Notes under the pieces: model-generated
What the model saw: the letters and a program-made list of their open reading frames with translations, nothing else
Told to the model about the DNA's origin: nothing
Databases searched by the model: none
Shown: piece by piece, positions 11,801-18,900 of the stretch
How positions within the stretch are numbered: the first letter of the stretch is position 1
How the letters are laid out: every line of letters starts with the position of its first letter
From: Symsagittifera roscoffensis
Lineage: Eukaryota > Xenacoelomorpha > Acoela > Convolutidae
Length of the DNA stretch: 64,000 nt
Assembly (NCBI RefSeq): GCF_963678635.1
Contig: NC_087068.1
Coordinates: 47,447,785 to 47,511,784, forward strand
Direction of reading: 5' to 3'
Position numbers and translations under genes: made by a program

Positions 11801-14800
11801 ATAAAGATCCTGTCAAGGGAGGACCCGGTCCCCTTGGATTTGTTGCTGCGCTCGAACCTGGTCCAGCAAGAACTCTCTCGCATGAATATAAACAGCCTCT
11901 CATTATTGGATAAAACGGTGCAAGTCACACCACAAGTGATGCGGATACTGGGTGGCTTGTTAGAAAGAGAAGTGACCAGAGATGACCCCGAGTGGACAGC
12001 AGCAGTGGCATCGCTAACAGTCAGTGAGAAAGTGAAGATCATGCCGTCCAGACAACAGCACGAAGAGAACAAGAGGGATTGTAGGACAATAGTTCAGCAA
12101 CTAGTATCCTCAATACCCCAGGAGATTTTAACCAGTACTTCTTACGGACAGAAAGGACGGGAGAGCGGCAAGCAAAAGAAAACTGTCACCTTTGTAGACC
12201 GGGAAAAAGAGGGTGAAGAGGTAGAACAAAATCTGCTGCAAGACTATTTGTCCGGGGAGAAGGACGAGGAGAAAAACCAGCGATCACAAGATCAACACCC
12301 GGGACAAGGAAATTTGTCCGGGGAGTCCGAGATAGACGAGAAAATTCCTGATGAGAAACAGGACCTAGAGAACAAAGTTTTGTCCGGGGAGTTCAGATGG
12401 ATGCGAAGGAAATACGGACATGATCTGGAGGAGCGTGCAGTCTCCAGCACAACACCTTCGACGGATGATAAGTCAGAAAGCTCGAGAATGAACACCTATT
12501 CAGACAGGGATTCGACCTCGGGATCAGAACTGTCAGAACTGGCGATACACACGCTACTAGTGGAAACTCGGGCGAGAAACCTGGACAGAGAGGTGTACCA
12601 GGATCCTGACAGTGATCGCTACCTAATACCAAGCGAAAGAGTCTTTGACAACGCAGCGGATGACTTAGAAACGATAGCGGTATCGAAACGTTCGATAAGC
12701 CTATTGCCGCAGAAAGAGGTAGTCAGGACTGATCTTCAGCCGTTTCAACAAGAAACACAACCGTTGGCGAAGATTTGGTGCGTTAAGATGGAAGAAGACA
12801 CACATCAGCCCAACGAGCTGAACAGTCAGATGAGAGTCATGAAGACGTACTTGAAGGCGAGATACAGACTCTCGGACCTTCTAAGGGCGCAGAGAAATGA
12901 TCGCATGACAAGCAACCTAAAAAGGTGGATAGAAAACGGTGCACCTGACAAAGGTGACCTGGAAGAAGACAGCTATAGGATCCTGAGACAATACTTCATG
13001 CAGAAGGAGGGGAGATTATATCTGAACAAGGACGGGATCGTGGCTTGCAGGAGAAGAGAAGAAGACAAGGTCTTATACAAATATAACGCGATAGTGTTGC
13101 CGCAACTCTATCAGACAGAACTATTATTCAGGTCGCATGATCAGATGGGCCATCAAGGGATCGACAAAGTGTATCAGAGGATCCTGAAGCGCTTTGAGTG
13201 GCCTGGGATGAAAAAGGCATGCGAGAAATGGGTGACAGCATGTCTGTCATGCCAACAGGTCAAGGATCCTAGGAAGTTGCGATTTCCTTTACAATCAATT
13301 GAGTCGTCTGAATTCAACGAGGTGGTGCAGATAGATCACCAGAAGATATGCATGACAGACAGCGGTTACAACCAAGTCTTGGTCATGATAGATCACTTCA
13401 CGAAGTATGCAGAGGCCGTGCCCTGCATAACTGCCTCGGCGGAAGAGACATGCGACCACCTGATCAATACGTGGATAGCAAGACACGGATGTCCAATGAC
13501 GTTTCAATCGGACAATGGAACGGCTTTCGTAGGCGAGCTTACGAAAGAGCTTATGAGACGGTCACAAGTCGCTCAGGCTCACTCCACGACATACCACCCT
13601 CAGACGAATGGCTTAGTAGAAAGACAGAATAGGACGTTAGTGTCGATGCTGAGGGTATATTGTTCCAGGTACATGACCGATTGGGACAGATACCTTCCAC
13701 AGGTGATGGGAGCTTATAATAGCACGCAACACTCCACCACTGGAGTCAGTCCACACATGATGCTGACGGGACACGAGAAGTCTTTACCTTTGACATTCTT
13801 CTACCCAGAGTATGAGGGAAAGAAAACATCCCCACAGGTCTACGTGAGGGATGTGATCAGACGCCAACAGGAGTTGAACGACTTGTGTAGACGAAACACT
13901 CAGCAGGCACAGGCAAGGCAGAGGAAAAGATTCGACAAGAAAGCAGCTGGTGCAAAGGCTTACTCGGTGGGAGACTACGTATGGGTATTTCAGAACGTTA
14001 TACCACCGAAAGGGACAAAAAAGCTTCTGAAGAAGTGGAGGGGACCCTTCATGATTACAGAGGTGCACCAAGAGGGACGCTTTTATAGACTGAGTACTGG
14101 CCGAGCCGCCCACTACGAGAACATCAAGCCACACAATCCATCGACAGAAGACTGGTGTATACCTGCAGACATGGAAGAAGGGGATTATCTAATGATGGAT
14201 CCTGCTTGTGAGGTCAATGAAAAAGGCACCAGGGAGAAGAACGATGGAAACGAAGTCGTAGAGGAAGGTACGGATACACCATTGGACCTGGATCCAAACG
14301 AACAGATCGAAGCGGACGATGAAACCTTGCCCTACGCAGAGGAAGATTGGCAGGATTCCGAACAGACAGAGGTTCCCAAGAACATGGAACCAGATCTTCC
14401 GTTCACGATGCAGACTCGTCAGAAAGACGGGACGAGACTAAGAAAGAAATACAATCCTTACGGTGACGACTTTGTAGTGGATAGGATAGATCTAAAGAAA
14501 ATAGTGGAGGAAGTAGTGGGTTTAGAGGAAATAACAGTGTCACAGGACATTGACATAGTCGATGATCACAACGATGAGTGGGTTGACGACTGGTCGAAAC
14601 CCGAGGTGGAGTTCGACGATGAGCAACAGCAGTCAAATGAACAAGACCTGACGAACCTGCGTGTCTTAGAGTGGCTGAACGAAATGACATCAGACCCTGA
14701 AAAGACCAGCGTTACGATTCAAGACGTAGATCGCGAAAGCGCGAAATACATTAAGACCGAACGAGATGATCCTTCCTGGGCTGCCCAGGAAGGACAACTT

Positions 14801-15490
14801 CTCATTCCAGCTTCTAATCTTGACTTAATACCCGGTATGCGATCGACGGGGACGCCGATGGATATTTTTGTCCGGGGAGTGGGGGTAGGACTTACCCACA
14901 CTGAAAACTTGATAATAAAAAAATTGAGAATAGCAAGAGAAACAGGAAACTTAGAAGCAGAAACAGGTGAAGAACCTAAGAAACCTGACATAGGCAGGGT
15001 AGTTGAGTCATATTTTAATTTACCAAATGAATATTCTAGTAACATAATACTAACAGACAGTGATTTCATACTCACAAACAGAACATGTGCGGTAGCTATC
15101 ACCGCAGACATGAGTTTTAGGACGGCGCTAGCGGCAGATTTTAAGAGGGAATATAAAAACGTGGAATTCCTTTGGAAGCAAAGACCAGGGATAGGGGGCG
15201 TAGCAGCCTTACCCCCGGCGGTGTCGCAGATACCGGGAAAGTACTTATGCTTCTTGGTAACGAGGGCGACAGAGAAGCAGCACGTGGACCCAGAAAACCT
15301 AGTCTTGTCTTTGACGAGGCTGAGGGACTTCCTTGTGGAAATGGACGTGAAGGAGCTTTCGCTTCCAGTGTACGATCCAAATAGAGGAAGACTGCATCCT
15401 CGGGAATTGTACGCGCTTGTACACGTGATATTCTCTGATACGAGCATACAAGTGTATCTACATAAGAAATATTACTTAAGTATAGGCTGA
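5888..15490 (+). CDS. E1 Gag-Pol polyprotein with C-terminal macro-like domain, intact
   Basis: 3200 codons in one frame with no gag/pol frameshift or stop. Order by residue: Ser/Arg-rich N-terminus; coiled coil ~325-425; retrotransposon gag domain ~595-745; two CCHC zinc knuckles ~801-814 (CANC...H...C) and ~853-866 (CFFC...H...C); aspartic protease DTGA ~1159; RT (LRFCCDFRYLNA ~1541, YVDD ~1645); RNase H (ETDAS ~1792, DNRALSWL); a ~400-residue linker with repeated LSGE; integrase with HHCC zinc site (~2416 on) and D-D-E at ~2481, 2541 and 2577; a GPF-type chromatin end; then a ~560-residue extension. The last ~130 residues resemble a macrodomain: an Ala-rich helix with DFKREY, a GIGG loop, KYLCFLVT, then LSLPVYDPNRGRLHPREL. 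The ATG at 5888 is the first in frame. It makes Gag particles, cDNA and integration; the macro-like end would bind or process ADP-ribose, by inference. Confidence 0.92.
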   Translation: MSLDKSRIPKRGNSSRKFIPEKQRKTMTDPFVDWIKRSRSDKRGTVSGRMVATRSQKTSEERRELLEVEVNTDHTMNDNQGVNGLEGRGRRLASESTPVEQGHDFATSTGTLDREEMSELSDISTEVTATRRSPTDNTMMAGGTGKQTTSSSFSERMKNTFGNIFPFSMGGGAGSDGESQEEEDEEEQGDFGSQVSLNSSIQESEAHVGRETGTMDKFGVVTTISKEANTPGQSKDFAIRTSSEPQPEENRTRGLGNALMDPEINNEKTLKHRVKARISTSTKLPGSDRVTPPLVTPLVDNGAALEEALNNIVGSLGEQNEQMSIRMSELERAVHIERESLREEINRNRQEVDRSEKRLKERTDEHMTRNLSRMTREAEQRELRLRADMEKLRIQQEQSLGSLDTKIDAMMERRTQAIMDRLDGLLSSKSGPKEGEPNSGGPSREPRVNFNEHQRRKTNGSTRGRGSSSGYATRGNTAWGPNSRASSTGNRQTSNERPTQSTHATGRSDSGNMGHTSPRRSHMGQAGNAQGDSDCRDAPHTEPSTRCEDTQAGHSRDATAMATAFEPLNRSLETFLTRLSRTNERSEKSRRVFKKPRCYKDESDGCIDTWIEVMKLHFEEEDLSERQECSALTSNLEGTALNCVMAKKQYQRDTAEKIFEILLNRFGSGVQGHQAMMRFEKRRQREDETIDKFLDDLEMLRRRSQPDESNRRMNLAVASKFIDGVKNDELRTMLATHYTPLSTNAPTPEELRLKSKEYLLLKPPSRSGYYKNNYGNFNNGPANQGNNWYKPRDDMDKRRSCANCSSTDHHVSACPAYKQGMKAIGFSLEDEDASELDHEDFMRGVIAKFGPRCFFCNLEGHFKSDCPQFWDAVADIKHPRHEEALSGVKASKARLLGEAEARRKDKPQELAAKKMQAVKEEAREPEPATAADDFKIDYKAAAKDALNRVQQELVTKEIEQKVKLELENEKLQEQLNTFEATEFEETKTPSSLDMKLKVISGKRFGMAPQGKKIQSIISVAGHQVIRNLSEPSEFTLMHLDTYADYLRQVEPRTESRAVRALLTTGGPRMKKLHGRYLEVYGPYQIMLNVDGISIYTRTYITTDDDQMGQIYLGEEELKVRRIGHDAMMEQDAVHIGYEADVTAHLLDTNGTKIGVTGLLDTGAVVSVMPIKTWERMGFTREDLIPTNLRLAAANRGAIYVAGRTPVTVLHMGGRNLWMSFLVVENLDDADQFILGRDFVRNFDVMIDLNNGLIRIRNPDRKYVKRPVNRIITGENKVPVFLDRKVKLQPGQAVVAIFRMRNLNSLSDSKQVCLVPNPNSQSSVILGRSFSVTRNGLCVSVLLNTLDTTVSIQRGKKLGYALPMRTDYEETENSKKYSVKDCPYHANKDKILKRINELKSIHKLFSMKSETDDGLSSCSNFPERPSSYELDSDKPVLPEIEHLKGKIGEGDFEKLRDLLDRNAEVFSKHKADIGCCNFVEHEIELEEGAVPHREGARRMTPHKSEACRAEIEMLLEYDMIEPSKSPWACGVVMAKKKGGQLRFCCDFRYLNAVTIKDAYPIPRIDESLSKLGDAKFFTTLDLGSAFWQVPLRKKDREKTGFACELGLYQWKRMPFGLCNATATFQRLMAQALTGVTKKYGNLLMCYVDDVVIATPTLEDHIDRLDEVFGCMKRAGLKCKPSKCEILRDSIKYLGRMVDRHGVRPDPEAVEAVLTWKAPRTDTQLMSFLGFANYYREFIKGYADKVYPMQKLMRNKGKKFEWNDEAQVAFENIKRELCEAPVLGMPTEKGMYVLETDASVVAISGILHQEQEWNGRTVLRPIAYGSKVLSDTEMKYGAPKAEMFAVVTFVEKYRAYLGSAPFKLRVDNRALSWLKTYSMDQSYIGRWIVRLDGYHMIIEHRMRDKHQNADSLSKKTEFYERLEQKQANQAEVKEGFSFLDKETYEALPLTRWLDKSGHPIPGHPELPVEKAAEIKILSREDPVPLDLLLRSNLVQQELSRMNINSLSLLDKTVQVTPQVMRILGGLLEREVTRDDPEWTAAVASLTVSEKVKIMPSRQQHEENKRDCRTIVQQLVSSIPQEILTSTSYGQKGRESGKQKKTVTFVDREKEGEEVEQNLLQDYLSGEKDEEKNQRSQDQHPGQGNLSGESEIDEKIPDEKQDLENKVLSGEFRWMRRKYGHDLEERAVSSTTPSTDDKSESSRMNTYSDRDSTSGSELSELAIHTLLVETRARNLDREVYQDPDSDRYLIPSERVFDNAADDLETIAVSKRSISLLPQKEVVRTDLQPFQQETQPLAKIWCVKMEEDTHQPNELNSQMRVMKTYLKARYRLSDLLRAQRNDRMTSNLKRWIENGAPDKGDLEEDSYRILRQYFMQKEGRLYLNKDGIVACRRREEDKVLYKYNAIVLPQLYQTELLFRSHDQMGHQGIDKVYQRILKRFEWPGMKKACEKWVTACLSCQQVKDPRKLRFPLQSIESSEFNEVVQIDHQKICMTDSGYNQVLVMIDHFTKYAEAVPCITASAEETCDHLINTWIARHGCPMTFQSDNGTAFVGELTKELMRRSQVAQAHSTTYHPQTNGLVERQNRTLVSMLRVYCSRYMTDWDRYLPQVMGAYNSTQHSTTGVSPHMMLTGHEKSLPLTFFYPEYEGKKTSPQVYVRDVIRRQQELNDLCRRNTQQAQARQRKRFDKKAAGAKAYSVGDYVWVFQNVIPPKGTKKLLKKWRGPFMITEVHQEGRFYRLSTGRAAHYENIKPHNPSTEDWCIPADMEEGDYLMMDPACEVNEKGTREKNDGNEVVEEGTDTPLDLDPNEQIEADDETLPYAEEDWQDSEQTEVPKNMEPDLPFTMQTRQKDGTRLRKKYNPYGDDFVVDRIDLKKIVEEVVGLEEITVSQDIDIVDDHNDEWVDDWSKPEVEFDDEQQQSNEQDLTNLRVLEWLNEMTSDPEKTSVTIQDVDRESAKYIKTERDDPSWAAQEGQLLIPASNLDLIPGMRSTGTPMDIFVRGVGVGLTHTENLIIKKLRIARETGNLEAETGEEPKKPDIGRVVESYFNLPNEYSSNIILTDSDFILTNRTCAVAITADMSFRTALAADFKREYKNVEFLWKQRPGIGGVAALPPAVSQIPGKYLCFLVTRATEKQHVDPENLVLSLTRLRDFLVEMDVKELSLPVYDPNRGRLHPRELYALVHVIFSDTSIQVYLHKKYYLSIG
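12247..12391 (+). repeat. three PPT-like TTTGTCCGGGGAG copies, 66-bp spacing, in E1 pol
   Basis: TTTGTCCGGGGAG occurs at 12247, 12313 and 12379, exactly 66 bp apart, encoding LSGE at 22-residue spacing in the RNase H-integrase linker. The surrounding 22-residue units have diverged while the core has not. The same core precedes the 3' LTR at 20873, where it is the polypurine tract. A further copy is at 14867-14879, followed by TGGGGGTAGGA. Confidence 0.8.
15089..15480 (+). other. macrodomain-like segment at the end of E1 Gag-Pol
   Basis: Residues ~3068-3198. The pattern is a hydrophobic strand (CAVAIT), a helix with ALAADFKREY, a GIGG loop, PGKYLCFLVT (a strand plus T-x-A), a D-P-E-N-L helix, a KELSLPVYDP strand with a loop ending GRLHPREL, a helix, and the final strand SIQVYLHKKYY. 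This matches the order of the TARG1/OARD1 branch of macrodomains, which remove or bind ADP-ribose. The Gly-rich loop after LSLP is altered (YDPNRGRL), and the catalytic Asp of TARG1 is not obviously in place, so binding without hydrolysis is possible. E2 keeps the same segment. Confidence 0.6.
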
Positions 15491-15896
15491 GTGATGTGCG
15501 AGAGGGTGTTAGGCCAAAGACCAAGCTGCATGTAATATGTGATATGTGTGTTATGTTACGTTATGTTATGTTATGTGTTAGGTTATTAAGATCATGGGCA
15601 AGTAGGGGTTAGTGACCATGGAAAACTAAAAGACGATCTTGGGAATAGATCCAAAGTTTGGACTGTCCAATCTTAGGTCGAATTCCAAAATTTTAGAGAC
15701 CAATTGATTTTAATAAATTTTAGGATAAATATCTTTTTATCTGAACTGTCTTTAAGCAAATTTTAACGATGTATGTTAAGGTGAAATTGACAAGTGTGAC
15801 ATTCGTGATTTCTTTTCTAGATCCTGATTGATCATTTAATTGCTCACTTGAGTCAAAACTTGAAATCGAAATCAAATCAAACTTGGAAAGAACAGT
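15491..15896 (+). other. E1 intergenic between gag-pol and second ORF
   Basis: About 400 bp without coding sequence. It has a TTATG microsatellite (15550-15580; a related TTATGTGTTATG tract lies in the same place in E2) and the conserved 3' splice-like site at 15811-15820. The spacer probably drives separate expression of the second ORF through splicing. Confidence 0.6.
15811..15820 (+). promoter_or_regulatory. conserved 3' splice site before E1 second ORF
   Basis: TCTTTTCTAG followed by ATCCTGATTGATCA. E2 has TTTTTTTAG followed by ATCTTGACTGATCA in the same place (39949-39958). A pyrimidine tract ending in AG, 77 nt before the ORF2 ATG in E1 and 92 nt in E2, fits a nematode 3' splice acceptor. 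It would let ORF2 be made from a spliced RNA (from a leader donor) or by spliced-leader addition. Confidence 0.5.
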
Positions 15897-15962
15897 ATGG
15901 ACAATTTCAACCTGGATGAATTGATGGACCTGGCAGGACTGAATTGCCTGAAGCCTCAGTAA
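15897..15962 (+). pseudogene. remnant N-terminus of E1 second gene (21 codons)
   Basis: A short ORF encoding MDNFNLDELMDLAGL and six more residues. It resembles the start of the E2 second gene (MGDTNELMEFLSASLGA) in position and in the D/N-ELM-hydrophobic pattern. The long ORF that follows is in the -1 frame and corresponds to the far C-terminal part of the E2 gene. This looks like the original start left behind by a ~4.9-kb internal deletion; as it stands it behaves as an upstream ORF. Confidence 0.45.
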
Positions 15963-15985
15963 TCCTGACCAGTGTGAGAAAAGAG

Positions 15986-18900
15986 ATGAAAGTTGCGGGA
16001 ATATTGCAGACGAGAATTTTCCTAGCACCCTTCGGCTGCGAAGAAACCAAAGTGGTCCATGGAGAAGAGGAAGATAAATCAGCCGGTACATTGCTCATAC
16101 CGAGATTCCAGGAAGAAGCTGATGATGACAAACAAGGACCATCGAACTCGAATGGGGACAAGTCAGAAGGAGATGACGGACAGGGTGGAAACCGTCAGAC
16201 GGAAGAACCCATGCAACAAGATCAAGCTGGTGGGGAAGACGACAGGGCATCGACAGGAGGAACATCCAGCCTGGATTTCAATATCTTCAGTGATCTTGAG
16301 AATAATGCAGACACGTTGGAAACGACTGAGCCAGCGGATGAAGGCATCTCGACACTGGAACCTCCGTCAGCCTTTGAGGAAATGAAACGGAATTTGCCGG
16401 AGAGCAGCTCTCCTGGCAATACAAGAAATAACGATCAGAGAATCCTCATGGAATCACCTCGGAGGAGAAGATTAGAGGCCTCAGCCAGAGTACCTTTCTT
16501 GGGAACGCTACCCGAAGAAGAATGGGAAGTACATTACCGAGACCACGAGAGTAGGACGGGATGTAAGCTGGACAGAGTGGCGTTCATGGAAGAAGTCTGG
16601 ACTGTGATTCAGAGCTATGGGACCCAGTCCATTCTCAAAACAGGTCTCAATCAACCCTTGATGAGAGAAGTACTTGACAAGCTTGATGAGTGTGAAGGGA
16701 GACTGAGTGAGTTATTGATCGACTCAGCCACTGATGAGAGTGAAGCGAATTCTCCCATCAAGATGACACCGCAGGATAATGAAGGAGAGGTGGTGTACCT
16801 GTCAAGGACCAGGAGAGGAACGATGCGATCGAAAATGGTGATTGATAAAATCAATGCGATGAAAATGAAGTTAGGCAGCAGAGTGATGCCGAGGAGGATT
16901 GGAAAGACGAAAGTGGATTCGGAAATATCGATGAAAGCTGGTAACTCAGCGAAAAGAAAACGAGTCGAGGAAGTCATGGATTTGGGGCAAGGTGATTATC
17001 AATTGTCTGGCACAGATAGAATATTAACTGATATAGCGATGGTGCCACCCATTCTCATGGCGGGGATAAAGTCAACCGGTTATAAATCCAAAAGGAGTGA
17101 CCGCACTCTGACTGGAGCAACTTTAGAAATGGAAATACTCAGTCAATGTGGAGAGAGTAAAATGAGGGACTTCAAACCATCTCCCATGAATCATGGAAAA
17201 GGGAGTGTTGCAGGACAACTGACACCAGTGGAATACAACCGACTAACAGTGTCGGAGACAGTGTCGATAGATGAACCCACCGGTGGATACATGGAGATGT
17301 TGGAATACCGGAACTCGGCTAGAGGGTATGTAATGGCCCTGGAAGAGGAAAAAGCCATGGAGGGTTATCTGGAAACAATGTTGCAAGGCACCACCCTCAA
17401 GCAGAAGGCGTACGGAACTTTGGCGTCGTCTGACATACAGGCGGAGACGATCGAGCAGTTGGTGAGCCTTCCATGGAAAGCAGTAGTATTGAGGTATTTC
17501 GAAGAGGAAATGAGGACTACGCCAAGAATACATGCTCTCGTGGCAGTACCTTACGTAAGGACGGAATTACAACTCAGGCTCGCCTGGTGCATGATGGGAC
17601 TGACTCGCGAAGAATATGATTCAGAAGAAAGGAAGAGATCAAAGGAGGAAAAAGTTTTCCTTATGACGAATCTGAGGGATCTGATAGTCCAGGAGGGAGC
17701 AGCAGTAGCGTGTGCAAAGCGGAGAGACGCTCTCTGTTTCATTCGATTCCTGATAGAGCAGATTTCAGTACCTGCATTAAGCACTTGTGTTAAAATGTTG
17801 AAGGAAGGCGATGAGCGAACGAAAGCCATGTTCTTGCTAGCAATGCTGGATATGCAGCAAAGTAAACCGATGAGGGTGAACATGAAAGAACCTGAAGAAT
17901 TGGAACCCATGAAAAAGATAGACGAGATCAGGAGATTCTCAAACAAGGAGTTGAGGCTCACTAAAGAGTCTATGGGAGCATTGCCAAAATCCAGTGAATA
18001 CTGTGGACCGATCAAGAAGAAGTCATATAGCTATGTGTCCGGGATTATAGGGATAGCATACAATCCTTTCCTGAGTGAAGACATACGTGATTGCTTCTTT
18101 GATTATGAGCAGGCGGTGTTACTAAGATTCTGGACGTCCAGAATTGTGACGACTAAGAGCGTTAACAATCCACAGGCCAAATTGGGATTGGTCTTGGAAG
18201 AAGAGGTGACTGCACCTTCAGTACCAAAATCCGACAAGAGAGTGGAATTTGGGTTGGGATTCTCAGATGAATTACTGAGAACGAGCTTGATGTCAGTGTG
18301 GGAATTGATGAAGCCATCGTGGTGTCCTAGTCCCAACGCTGACTCAATATTACGGGCGACACAGGACATACAGAGGGAACTGAATGCGGACTGTAACCTG
18401 CGTGACCTCAACATCATATATAATGTGATGATAACAGCCTCTAAGAGCAACGGAGAAGATAGAGTGGAGTTGCCTGGCTGGGGACCAGAAGACTGGGTCA
18501 AACCTGGTAGCTGTCTGGCGGAAGTCTGTGGACTAGAGGGTCACGTTTGTGGAAGTCTAGACTGTGTGAAAACCCTGGAGAAACAACACAAGCAGTTGAC
18601 GGTATTGTTTGGAAATGTAGTGATGAAAGCAAGAACGGAAACGGAACTGATAGCAGATTGCCATGGAGGAACCGATGTGAATCTGGTGACAGCACTAGGA
18701 TTCTACAGCATGTTTGGTTCTTTAGAGTCACTATTGAATCTAGAACAGAGACATGAGATGGTCACAGCCATCAGCGTAGAAGTATTCCCAGGAGTTCTGC
18801 ACACTGAGCAGAAGTATATAGGAAAATGGAGGGAAGCAATCGAAACGGAGATGAACATCAGACACAGCGAAACTTATTGTAGACCATCAGGAGCACGATA

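Noticed and set aside
14719-15447. Long minus-strand open frame (242 codons) opposite the end of E1 gag-pol
   Set aside because: It is the shadow of the conserved plus-strand macro-like domain; codon pattern and cross-element conservation belong to the plus strand.
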